Part shown: piece by piece, positions 38,801-49,696 of the stretch
How positions within the stretch are numbered: the stretch's first letter is position 1
How the letters are laid out: each line of letters starts with the position of its first letter
Origin: Rosellinia necatrix
Lineage: Eukaryota; Ascomycota; Sordariomycetes; Xylariales; Xylariaceae
Reading direction: 5' to 3'
Assembly (NCBI GenBank): GCA_021209875.1
Contig: JAGYVD010000010.1
Span: 2,976,001-3,040,000, forward strand
Length of the DNA: 64,000 nucleotides
Made by a program: the position numbers and the translations under genes
The notes under the pieces: generated by a model
The model's input: the letters and a program-made list of their open reading frames with translations, nothing else
Databases searched by the model: none
Told to the model about the DNA's origin: nothing

Positions 38801-40722
38801 AATATAAAGCTATTATTTTTAATATAGTTATTTATAATTTAGTTATAATTAGTCCTGTTATTAATTCTATAGCTATTTAAAAAGCTGTTAATATTATAAA
38901 TATTTTAGCAAGTAATAACGCTGTAGTTATAAACATTTAAAGCAAAAAAATCAATATTAAATATTAAACTATATAAACATATAAGCAGAAATATTAATGT
39001 AATTTTAATATTATGTTAATAATATTGTTTATATTAACTAAAACAATTAATTTAATAAGCAACTAAAAAATCGCCAGTAATATAAATAATAACGTTAATT
39101 AAAATAATATTAACATTTATTATTAAACAATATAAACTATGTTTAAATAACTTTAAATTATATAGTTAGCGTTTAAACAAGCTTAACTTTTATAAGTTTA
39201 ATAATTAAAGCTTTATAAAGTGTTAATTAATATTATAAATTTTATGTTATAACAATATTAAATATTATTTAATATTAAAAAATTTATAAATATATTTTTA
39301 ACAACATTATATATAAAAGCTAATATAATATTATATTTTAATAAATAAAAACTAACGATAATTAAAAATTAACTATTATTGTTAATATAACAGCAAATAT
39401 TTAACACGAAATTATAAAATAATTATATAATTATTTTTAAAACTTAAAAAATAACGCAGCAGCGCTTATTTTTTATTTTTATTATAAAAAAGCTTTTTAT
39501 ATTAAAAGCAGTTTAATAGTATATTATAAAAGCTTTACAAATTTAATTGTTTTATTTAATTGGACTATTTTTATAAATAAAATTAATAAAATTAAAAGCT
39601 TGTTTAATAATAAACTTAAAAATTTTTTAAACATAATAGTTAAAACTATTTAATTATTAACAACTAAAATTTTTATTTTGCGCGCTTAAATTAAAAAATT
39701 AAAAAAAAAAGTATAAAATTATAACTATATAACGCTAAATATTTTTTTAAAGTTAGAAATTATTAATCGCAAAATTAATAAAGCTATATAAGCTAAATAT
39801 AAAAGTTTTTAATAATTTTTATATTATTAGTTATATAATTAATTATAATAACGTTTATAATATTAATAATTTTATAATTATAATAATATTTATAATACTA
39901 GCAACTTTTATAATTATATTAATTAAAAGCTAGCAAAAAACTTTTTAAATACTGTATTAGTTATAACGTTTGTTTAACTAATAAAAGCGTTAATAAAAAA
40001 AACTTTTATAGCTAAAAAATTTTAATTATATAAAAAAATTATATATAAGCAAGTTATTATTAATGCAAGCTTAAACTTAAAAAAATTGCTATTAAAAGCA
40101 GCAAATAAACGCTGTTATATTTAATAAATATTATTAAGCATAATTTAGCTTTTTAAAATATTAAAACATAAAGTTTAAAAAGCTGGTTAATTTTTAAATA
40201 GTTAATTATTTTTATAAACTATTTTTTTTAATAATAAAACTTTTATTAGTTGTTTTATATATTAATATTTTTAATAATATTTGTTTTATTGTTTTTTTTA
40301 AGTTGTTTTTTTTTTTTTTTTAATACTTTTGTTATTATATATATTTTATACCGATACTTTATAATAATAATATTAGCTTTTTATTTTTAATAATAATATA
40401 AAAATCTATTATTTCTACTTTTTATTTATATTAATAAAATAAGCTTAAATTTATAAACTATAAACGCTATTATTAGTTATAAATTATAAATATATTAAAC
40501 TTTTTTTATGTTTTTATTTTTATTTTTTATGTTTTATTATTAATAAATTAAGCTTAAACTTATAAACTAAAAATATTATTATTATTTGCAAGTTTTTATT
40601 AATAGTTATTATTAAGCTGCAAACATTTTTAAAAAGCGCAAGAGATTTTTTTTGCTTTAATTTTTTTTTTTTTAGCTGTTATAAATTAATAAAGTTATTA
40701 ATACTTTTATATTAAAAGCAAT

Positions 40723-40921
40723 TATAAAGCTATTTTAACAAACGATTTTTTTAAAAAAGCTATTTTATTAAACATTTTTTTTAAAAAAGCTTTTTTTTAA
40801 AAAGCTTTTTTTAATAAAGCTTTTTTTCTAAAAAGCTTCTAAGAATAGCTATATATTAGTTAAACTAAAAGATAGATAATAAATTAATTTTTATCTCTCT
40901 CTAACTATCTGATGCCTACCA
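40723..40921 (+). repeat. Middle element, right LTR
   Basis: 199 bp, aligned without gaps to 22,304-22,502. The inner (left) part is turned into runs such as TTTTTTTAAAAAAGCT, where the left LTR has CTTCTTTAGGGAAGCC. The outer end (CTCTCTCTAACTATCTGATG, then CCTACCA) is unmutated. It is followed by the target duplication GGGAA. Confidence 0.88.
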
Positions 40922-40955
40922 GGGAAGTTGTTAATAAATTCCAGGATAAAAGCAC

Positions 40956-41087
40956 TAAAAAAAGCCTAGGTAAAAAATAATTATATTAAAAAAAAATCTA
41001 AGGTGTAAATAATATCCACTTAAAATAAATAAATATAAGCTATACTCTAGCTAAATTATAAAGACCCACTTTTATCCACTTATCTGG
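40956..41087 (+). repeat. Outer element, right terminal direct repeat
   Basis: Partner of 15,081-15,212. The inner half is AT-converted (ATAATTATATTAAAAAAAAATC) only on the side facing the block; the outer half keeps GACCCACTTTTATCCACTT. After position 41,087 similarity to the left copy stops and ordinary-composition DNA begins. Confidence 0.85.
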
Positions 41088-41112
41088 TAGTACCAGCAGT
41101 ATATAAGTGGAT
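41074..41112. repeat. Nested inverted repeat at the right edge of the block
   Basis: Perfect 10-bp arms, ATCCACTTAT (41,074-41,083) and ATAAGTGGAT (41,103-41,112), enclose a 13-bp palindrome CTGGTAGTACCAG (41,084-41,096). The structure straddles the end of the outer terminal repeat, so one arm lies in the repeat and the other in the flank. It is absent from the left border. Its role is unknown. Confidence 0.8.
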
Positions 41113-42556
41113 CAACCGATGTTTCGCACGAAGGACTGGATAAGCTCCCGCAGGGTAGCCAGCAAACCCGAATTCCCGGACGGCCCAGCCACGCACCTAT
41201 GTAAGTCATTAACTACCTGCTCTAGCCATAAAAAGGCTGGATGTTTTCTACTGGCCTGGTGTGAAGGTAGGCGGAAGGTGTGTGTCAAAGCTGAGCTCAT
41301 CGAGTGGGTCAGCTCGACAAACTCAGAACGTTAAGCGGGGGAGCTCGAAAGCTTATCAATGGCCAAAATGGTCAGACCGATGAGACGGCCTGACTGGGTA
41401 CCAGGTACCAACGCCCGCACTGGGTTCTGCTTCTGAGCCCACCGACGCAAGCAGAACAAACAGGCGCAAGGGCTGGAGCACTTGTATATATATAAGTAGG
41501 TACGGACAGGAGAGCGAGAGCGAGAGAAATGGGAAAAATAGGAAATCCAACGGGCCCAACGGTCATACATACCTAATCACCAACCAATCGAATTCCAGCA
41601 CATCTAGCACATCCTACCTCTTATCAGTAAGTTGAGCTCCTCATTCTACTTCTGCACTTGTCATCCCTTGGTGGGGTTCTGCATATATGTATATGTGTAG
41701 GTAAGCAAGAAGATGCCTCTTTGGCTCTTACTACCACATGAGGGTTTTAGCCCTCTCAGGTATCTTATACCAATGTCCCGCCAACGAGCAATCGCGGGCA
41801 GTTACCTACCTACATACCTACCTAAGAAGCGACTGGGAACCTTAGGCTGTCTTCGGTAGGTACCTAGTCGGGTTAGGTACGTCGGTCGCATACCGGTGGC
41901 CGGGGATCTGCCGGGGGGTGTCTCAACGGACAGGAAAGGCAGGCAGAGGTACCTATTGACATATCAACATATCGACACCAGCCAACAGTATCAGTTCGCC
42001 CGCATATTCAGTACTTGCACAGGTACTCATGGAGAACAGGTACGTGCCCCGCACCTGCGCCCATAAGTGACGCCACTCGTCGATTGGACCAAGCACAAGA
42101 TCAAATTTCAATTCGACGGAAGGACCAAAAAAAAAGTGCGCTAATCAAGCTTGCCCCGCCTCGCAACAACCCCTCCTCGTCCCTCCCTCTTGCCTTCGCC
42201 TTGATTACCTACCACCACATACAAATTTTCCTTTTCTCCCTGACCTACCCTCTGCACCTGCACTCTCCCACCTGCTTGTCGCAATTTCTGCCTTCCGCAA
42301 CAACCCACAGCTGGTCGGTGGTTGCTTGCGATTGCATTCCTCCCCATCTCCCGACTTTACTTTTCCTTTCTCTAGGTTCGTGTCACCTCTCTTACTGACC
42401 TTTTGTTCCTAGGAGACGGGCAAGACGAATGAGCTATAATCGCCGTCACCCCGCTCTCTCTGCTCCCCAGTTCCACGTCGTCGCGAAGAAGACAATCCCG
42501 CCTGGTCGCTAACATCTCGGTTCCCATAGTAAGGTTTTCGTCAAAACACCGCCAAA
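41113..42556. promoter_or_regulatory. eEF2 upstream region with pyrimidine-rich leader
   Basis: Ordinary-composition DNA between the transposon block and the eEF2 start; no conserved ORF. A TATATATAAG stretch lies near 41,485, and TACCTA/TAGGTA clusters at about 41,803-41,880. From about 42,150 to 42,420 the plus strand is strongly C/T-rich, as in promoters and 5' leaders of highly expressed fungal genes. A CCTTTTGTTCCTAG string ending near 42,412 could be the acceptor of a 5' UTR intron. TATA and intron assignments are tentative. Confidence 0.5.
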
Positions 42557-45445
42557 ATGGTCAAGTAAGTCTACCTTCTTCCACTGATCCCCATCATCCA
42601 AGCCAAAGAGGGGTTGATTGTCGGCTGCTGGCCACCAGCGTCGACGCGGGAGGGCCGGGTTTGAAAGAGAAAAAAAAAAAGGACATGCAAATAAACATAA
42701 AATCATCCCAAAAAAACATCATACCCCGCCCCGGAGATAAGCCTTTGCTCCTCACCCTCTCGCGACAGTATGCTGACTACGCGCCCTCCCCCCACAGCTT
42801 CACGATTGACGAGATCCGGATGCTTATGGACAAGCCGACCAATGTCCGTAACATGTCCGTCATCGCCCACGTCGATCATGGAAAGTCCACCTTGACCGAT
42901 TCTCTGCTGGCTAAGGCCGGTATCATCTCCACCGCTAAGGCCGGAGATGCTCGAGCCACAGATACGAGAGCCGATGAACAGGAACGTGGTATCACCATCA
43001 AGTCTACCGCCATCTCCCTATACGGTACTCTGCCTTCCGAGGACGACCTGAAGGATATCGTCGGCCAGAAGTCGGACGGCACTGATTTCTTGATCAACCT
43101 CATCGACTCGCCTGGTCACGTCGACTTCTCTTCCGAAGTCACAGCTGCCCTCCGTGTTACTGATGGTGCCCTCGTCGTCGTCGACACGATTGAGGGTGTC
43201 TGCGTCCAAACCGAGACCGTTCTGCGTCAGGCACTGACCGAGCGCATCAAGCCGGTCGTCGTCATCAACAAGGTTGACCGCGCTCTCCTCGAGCTTCAGG
43301 TTTCCAAGGAAGATCTATACCAGACCTTCCTCCGAACCATCGAGTCCGTCAACGTCGTCATCTCGACTTACCTTGACAAGGCCCTCGGTGATCTCCAGGT
43401 CTACCCCGAGAAGGGTACCGTCGCTTTCGGCTCCGGTCTTCACGGCTGGGCCTTCACTATCCGTCAATTTGCCATCCGTTACGCCAAGAAGTTCGGTGTT
43501 GACCGAAACAAGATGATGGAGCGTCTATGGGTAAGTCTCTTCTCTTCCACGGCCATACTACGTAACGAAGACTGGCGATGTTAATACCGTATTAGGGTGA
43601 CAACTACTTCAACGCCGCTACCAAGAAGTGGACCAACAAGGGCACCCACGAGGGTAAGCAACTCGAGCGTGCCTTCAACCAGTTCATCTTGGACCCTATC
43701 TTCAAGATCTTCTCCGCCGTCATGAACTTCAAGAAGGACGAAGTCGCCACCCTTCTTACCAAGCTAGAGCTCAAGCTCCCCGCTGATGAAAAGGAGAAGG
43801 AGGGCAAGCAGCTCCTCAAGGCTGTCATGCGAACTTTCTTGCCTGCTGCCGACTCTCTTTTGGAGATGATGATTTTACATCTCCCTTCGCCTGTCACGGC
43901 CCAGAAGTACCGTGCCGAGACTCTGTACGAGGGCCCCCCTGACGATGAGGCCGCTATCGGTATTCGTGACTGTGACCCCAAGGGTCCTCTCATGCTCTAC
44001 GTTTCCAAGATGGTGCCCACCTCCGATAAGGGTCGTTTCTATGCCTTCGGCCGTGTCTTCTCTGGTACCGTGAAGTCGGGTATCAAGGTCCGCATTCAGG
44101 GGCCTAACTACACTCCCGGCAAGAAGGAGGATCTTTTCGTCAAGGCTATTCAGCGTACCGTTCTGATGATGGGCGGTAAAGTCGAGCCCATCGACGACAT
44201 GCCCGCCGGCAACATCGTTGGCCTGGTCGGTATTGATCAATTCTTGCTCAAGTCCGGTACTCTTACCACCCTCGAAACTGCCCACAACCTCAAGGTCATG
44301 AAGTTCTCCGTGTCGCCCGTCGTCACCCGATCCGTCCAGGTCAAGAACGCTCAGGACCTGCCCAAGTTGGTTGAAGGCCTTAAGCGTCTCTCCAAGTCCG
44401 ACCCTTGTGTCCTAACTTCGACTAACGACTCCGGTGAGCACGTCGTCGCTGGTGCTGGTGAGCTGCATCTCGAGATTTGCCTGAAGGATCTCGAGGAAGA
44501 CCACGCCGGTGTTCCTCTAATCTTCTCTGATCCCGTCGTCCAGTACCGAGAGACTGTTGGTGGCAAATCATCAATCACTGCTCTGTCCAAATCCCCCAAC
44601 AAGCACAACCGTTTGTACATGGTTGCCGAACCCATGGAGGAGGAACTTGCCAAGGTCATTGAAGACGGCAAGGTATCACCCCGTGATGATTTCAAGGCCC
44701 GTGCTCGCGTGTTGGCTGATGACTTCGGCTGGGATGTCACCGATGCCCGAAAGATCTGGTGCTTCGGTCCCGATGGAAACGGTGCCAACTTGCTGGTCGA
44801 TCAGTCCAAGGCCGTTCAGTACCTGAACGAAATCAAGGACTCCGTCGTCTCCGGTTTCCAATGGGCTACCCGGGAAGGTCCCGTCGCCGAAGAGCCCATG
44901 CGTGGTGTCCGCTGGAACATCCTCGATGTTACCCTACACGCCGATGCCATCCATCGTGGTGGTGGTCAAATCATCCCTACCGCTAGACGTGTGCTTTACG
45001 CCGCTGCTCTGCTGGCTGAGCCAGCTCTGCAGGAACCCGTCTTCTTGGTCGAAATCCAGGTACCCGAAAGCGCCATGGGTGGTGTCTACGGTGTCCTGAC
45101 CCGCAGAAGAGGTCACGTCTTCAACGAGGAGCAGCGCCCCGGCACTCCTCTATTCACCATCAAGGCATACCTCCCCATTATGGAGTCATTCGGTTTCAAC
45201 GCCGATCTCCGACAGGCCACTTCCGGACAGGCCTTCCCCCAGATGGTGTTCGACCACTGGCAGCTTCTGCCTGGCGGCTCACCTCTCGACAAGACCTCCA
45301 AGGTCGGCCAGATCGTTGAGACCATGCGAAAGCGCAAGGGTATCAAGGTTGAGGTACCGGATGTTAGCAACGTAAGTTTTCCTCGCCCGTTTGAAATTGA
45401 CAACCACTCTCTAACCAGACACCCCAGTACTACGACAAGCTATAA
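42557..45445 (+). CDS. EFT2: Translation elongation factor 2 (eEF2)
   Basis: Cytosolic GTPase that moves the ribosome along mRNA by one codon. Four exons give 844 residues, the standard fungal length: 42557-42564 (8 nt, ATGGTCAA), 42798-43530, 43596-45371 and 45428-45445 (18 nt, encoding YYDKL then stop). Intron donors are GTAAGT in all three cases. Motifs: P-loop AHVDHGKST (residues 26-34), [16 protein letters not shown] with Thr57 at the site of the regulatory phosphorylation known in yeast, [13 protein letters not shown], and [15 protein letters not shown] with the diphthamide His at residue 700. Tip-to-tip exon phases agree (741, 1,776 and 18 nt). Strong C-ending codon preference fits high expression. 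The symbol follows the yeast paralogue name; the gene is also called EF2. Confidence 0.97.
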
Positions 45446-46474
45446 AGGATTCCCCACTTTGATTATAGACTACGACCTCATGCAAACCTTGACGAATATG
45501 ATGAGACGGCTCTACGCATGTACGACGTGTCTGGGGATGGTAAGAGGTCTTCGAGGTCAGCCGCGGTTGATTTGCGGTCGTGGGTACAGAAAAGCTAAAC
45601 AAAGGCACTAAAGCGTGGAACTTTGTAGCTGTTATTCATCCGTCCGGTTTATTAGTAGTTTCGAGAGCAATTGATAATGAATTAAGAACATCATGGTAAT
45701 ATTATCGTCATTCCCAAACGTGACAAATGGGTATCAGTAGTTTGCCCTGCGATCTACACCTCAACCCATGATATATCTATTTAGACGCTGCGTGTAAAGT
45801 GAAGTCTACGCAATGACATGTGGCCTCGCGTCGACATTGAAACCAGTTTAAATCTCGTCCCACCACTTACGTGGATATAATGCTTGAAGTCTACATTTTT
45901 CGTATTTTGTTTCATTTTTCTTGCCCGTATTTCAATTCTTATTTTCCTTTCGGATTTCTTTCTTTCGTTGCCTTAAATTAAGATTGTCACGGTTGCAATA
46001 TCCCTGTGCATTTATACGTTGAAAACCAACTCCGAACCCTAGAGTGCAACTCCTTCTCCTGCACCATGATAAACACTACCTGCCCAGGTGGATATGATCT
46101 GGCTCGTTCCATCTCGTACCCCGTACCTTACCAGTCATCATCTGCCACGTGAATTGTGTTACTTCTAGCTAATAGCGACTTCTATCTTGACGTCGTACAT
46201 GTCAGGTGTAGTAATTTTGACATCAACGCAGTCGTAGGTGAAAGCTAGAATACAATTAAAGTAGTAACGACTGTACCTCTTCTCCAGCCACCGACCTTGA
46301 TTCAATTCTACCATGATTTCTTACCGTTGGCGTATATACGCATTCGGGTGATTATCTGCCTGGATTCTGTTATGATGTCCTGTATTTTACTCCCCTCTTT
46401 ACGTGCCTCGTCCTTTTCTACTTAAAACTTCCGTCCTCGTATCGTCTCTCTCCGCCTTAACGCTGACCTAAAAT
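45446..46474. other. Intergenic region, eEF2 3' flank and SLATT gene promoter
   Basis: About 1 kb without a convincing ORF. It includes T-rich tracts around 45,895-45,985 and a C/T-rich stretch just before the next start (46,385-46,460). No RNA gene recognised. Confidence 0.55.
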
Positions 46475-47680
46475 ATGGCAACTGTCATATTTGACTCCTC
46501 CAACCCATCTCCGGCTCTCCAATCGGATACGGGCCGGGCGGCGCCCATACCTGTCCGACATGCAGACGCAACGGTGGCAAGCCCTCATCACGAAAGCGGC
46601 ACCCCCAAGCCCGGCTCTCCCGGCCCCGAGCACGAGACTTACCGCTTGATGGAGAAAGGAGAGTGGCTCCAGTTCTGCCGTGACATCGGCATCCTCAAGG
46701 ACGAAGAGAGCGGGGAGATCGTTCGTACCACGGGCCGCGTATGGCCGCCTACGGGATTCAGGGACGGGCTGTACAGAGACGGTGAGCAAAACCAGAACCG
46801 CTTCTTAGCATATCTCTTATGGGTCTGAGAGCGCTTGCTCTTTCGACAAGCGCTAACGACAGCCCGGGGATGATAGTCTTGTATCAAAAAACCAAGTACG
46901 CATACTACTACCATCTCCTAAGCATCACCGCTTGGGGCTTGATGCTCCTACAGCTTGCTCTGGGCGCCATCCTGACCGCGCTCGGAGCCACGGCAAGCAG
47001 TAACGGAACCCCTATCGTAGGTGCTGTTCAATTATCTCTATGTACCCACGCCAGCCCTCGAAGCTTCATCACACCACGCCCGCGTCACATGGGCTTGCAT
47101 AGTTGCAGTCATTACACACTCAACCGACTAATCCAAGATTCCCATCACTTTCATACCCTCGCTGGCTACATATACCGTTACTAAAACTGCCACCCGGTAG
47201 ACTATCCTCGCGGCCGTCAACACCAGCGTCGCGGGGATCCTGGCGCTCCTCCACAACAGCGGCCTCCCCGACCGCTACCGCTGGGACCGCGACGAGTTCG
47301 TCAAGCTCGAGATGCACATCAGGGCCATCGCCGACACAGGCCTAGTGCCCGCCCACCAGAGCGTGAACGACGCTATCGCCGAGTGCTTCGACATGTTAGC
47401 TACCGCGCTCCGGGTCAGTGATTTGAAACCTTTTTTTTTTTTTTTTAAAAAAAAAAAACCCCCCTTCAGCTCATCCTCTTCTCATAATCGGCGTGGCGGG
47501 GACGACATCACGTAAACTTGACCTGACTCTGCTGATAATCTCATCTAGACCGTTCAAAAGAATACCCCGAGCATGTACTCGCCCGCCACGAGCGCTAGGC
47601 CGCCCTCCTTTCCGGCGCACCCGTTGACGCCGGCGCCGGCGCATGAGAGGGTATTGCATAAATCCGATTCGGAGAAATGA
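46475..47680 (+). CDS. Fungal SLATT-domain two-helix membrane protein
   Basis: Four exons join in frame to 263 residues: 46475-46781, 46877-47016, 47201-47413, 47549-47680. An N-terminal polar region with GEWLQFCRDIGIL and GLYRD leads into the helical core YQKTKYAYYYHLLSITAWGL, a first hydrophobic helix (LMLLQLALGAILTALGA), a short NGTPIT turn, a second helix (ILAAVNTSVAGILALLH), then NSGLPDRYRWDRDEFVKLE and a C-terminal coil ending DMLATALR. This is the layout of the SLATT_fungal domain. SLATT proteins were proposed by comparative genomics to be two-helix, pore-forming effectors linked to nucleotide signalling in bacteria; the fungal function is unknown. Intron branch sites are visible (GCTAACG, TTACTAAA). 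The third intron holds an unusual run of T followed by A (about 47,430-47,458) that could form a hairpin. Confidence 0.88.
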
Positions 47681-49696
47681 TTGTGGCGCGGGTTTTGTTG
47701 CGCCGGGGAGGGGGGGGGGAGGTTGGGGGTGCGGTGTTCAAGGACGCTGACTTGGGGAAGGGTTTCTTGAAGCGAGGCGTCTTTTCTCCTCCGTATCCTC
47801 TAATCCTGCTGGCTTTTTTTTTTTTTCTTCTTCTTTTCTTTACCTTGTTGTTCATTTACTTGCTGCAAAGCGTGGGTTCCCCGGGTACTTACTTCTGTCG
47901 TTGGTACTACTAATCGCCTCGGCTTCTCGGATTATTATTTAGACCCTGTAGGCGTTAAATCGCATCATAGATGAAGTGGTCATCGAATTCATTGCTTTTT
48001 GGATTCACCTCTTTGTTCAAATCTTCAGCTATCTCAATTGACGAAGCCGTTGGGGAGTGGTTACCTACTGGGGACCTTCATTGATGGTACATCGGTGCCT
48101 ATTATCGTATTACATACTGCGCACTTACATATACGAGAGAGACACAATGCAGATCACGGCACGAAAACATATGGATCACTAGTCTAGGCATTGTGCTAAG
48201 AATCATGCGACGAATCGCGGTGACACTTCAGGGCTCGAGGCTCTTGCGTGCGTCTGTAGGTTGGACTCTCTAATGAGGTGTAGCTCAGCCCCTTTCGTAC
48301 AGACGTATAGGCAGAGGCGCACTTCTTTTCATCGATTGGACAGCACACGACTGAAGAGATTTAAAATGGTTCTCGGCAACATTTTCCGAGGACTGTGTTT
48401 GTGGAGCCCTCGTCGACTACCGAGGGAGGTCAAGATGGGTTGAGAATTTGAGCTCAAGACTTTGTCTTAGTTGGGGCGAGTTGGGTCCGGGGGGACAAGC
48501 CAAGTCATATTTATAAACTGAAAATGCAGAGAATACGGCTCCAACATTTAATAATCAGTCTCATCGGCCTTCAACTTGGATCTTTATCGGATGACCATCA
48601 ACGTCAGCATCAACATGACCAGTAGATACAACTGGGGATGTATGAAGGTAACTAGGCTGTAATTAAAAATAGTTAATAGCTAGTCAAGCATCTGGGCAAG
48701 TGATGCTAAATATGGCAATTTCCATATTGAGACTAGTGCATTATGTAAGTAGTCTTGGCATGCGTTAGGCCAAATGTGATAGGTCACATTAGAACAGAGC
48801 TTCTCAGCTCAACCAGGTTGCTGGCACATCTTCCTACCATCCCGTCTGTCCAGGCATCTCTATCTTGGCCATATCTATCTAAAGACGACAACCCTGCGTA
48901 AAGATGCTTAGTGTTCTGTGATCCGGCCGATGAGAGGCGGGATGTTGTGTTCCCTTAGCAATAATTACCAAGTAGTATAGTACATCCATCCATCCATCCA
49001 TCCATGCCAAGCTGCGAGCTGCGAACTGCGAGCTGCCTGCCGCGGATCAACTTGTCACTTGAAATCCTACTCTCCATGCGGCCATCTCTAAGCTTGGGAT
49101 GCTGACCTAACGACCATCGCCGAGTGGCCCCCCACGAATACCGTTGATAACATACAATTACATTACCGGCCTTCCTAAAACGAATGCCTCTTCCATGCGG
49201 GGAGGGATGGGATATGTTTGGTTTGGTGTTGGTTAATACCGATACCGGCGTAATGACGTCCTCACACAGCTAGCCCACTACGTGCATCGCCCTTCAACGA
49301 TGCCCCCAGTGAACAGTCGTCCTGGTGTTTCGGACATTTTCTTAGTTGGCGTTGTCCAGGACGGATTCCTAGATGAAATGCAAGGTCAACCAATACTGGG
49401 CACTCGGAAATAGATATGTAGCCAAAACTGTCAGCCCACACTTGGCTAAGAGGTGCGGCTGGAGCTCGCCGAAGATCAATTTCTATCTAGTGATCATTGC
49501 TAGTGAGACTCTTGGCTCGACTGTATAGCCTTCTTAAACTGACCTAGTTCATTATGTAGATGGATGTGCGGTTACTGGGGCAGCCTCTCTTCTTATCATT
49601 ACATTCGAGCACCGGTAAACCATTTCCCTATAGCCCACGAGAACCTACCGAAGCCACTGAGTCTCTATAGTGAGAGTTACGAAAGAGATCTATGCG
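47681..49696. other. Intergenic region, about 2 kb
   Basis: No ORF with family-like sequence on either strand. A CATC microsatellite of about five to six units lies at 48,983-49,005, next to a short GAGCTGCGAACTGC-type repeat. A GGTGTAGCTCAG word near 48,279 looks like a tRNA A box, but no T arm follows. The 5' part of the next gene's promoter is presumed in the last 500 bp. Confidence 0.55.

Larger units (their letters stand above)
22304..40921. mobile_element. LTR retrotransposon (middle layer), RIP-mutated
   Basis: It has paired 199-bp LTRs at 22,304-22,502 and 40,723-40,921 and a perfect 5-bp target duplication GGGAA (22,299-22,303 and 40,922-40,926). The LTR now begins TA and ends CA on the right copy or TA on the left copy, as expected for TG..CA ends altered by RIP. 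The element is interrupted by the nested Gypsy element (24,745-32,985) and the MITE at 35,762; without them it is about 10.2 kb. The interior (22,503-24,739 and 32,991-40,722) has no intact frame. I could not identify its polyprotein motifs with confidence, so orientation and superfamily are open. Confidence 0.85.
15081..41087. mobile_element. Composite RIP-mutated block of nested transposons (outer element)
   Basis: A 26-kb tract that is almost wholly A and T, bounded by direct terminal repeats of about 132 bp (15,081-15,212 and 40,956-41,087). Copies differ mainly by C-to-T and G-to-A changes, as expected from repeat-induced point mutation (RIP). Removing the LTR element at 22,304-40,921 with its duplication and the two solo LTRs leaves about 7 kb, a usual size for one LTR retrotransposon. 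Its own coding capacity is destroyed and I could not identify its class. The right copy follows a purine-rich stretch (ACTAAAAAAAG), which could be a polypurine tract, and the inner TG/TA pair (15,092/40,967) could be an LTR start. No matching target duplication was found, so LTR status is inferred. Confidence 0.75.

Noticed and set aside
15081..41087. CRISPR-like or satellite array in the AT-rich block
   Set aside because: Repeats present are LTR pairs and scattered copies; no regular repeat-spacer or tandem satellite structure is seen.
48276..48350. GGTGTAGCTCAG word resembling a tRNA 5' end
   Set aside because: No anticodon arm or T arm follows.
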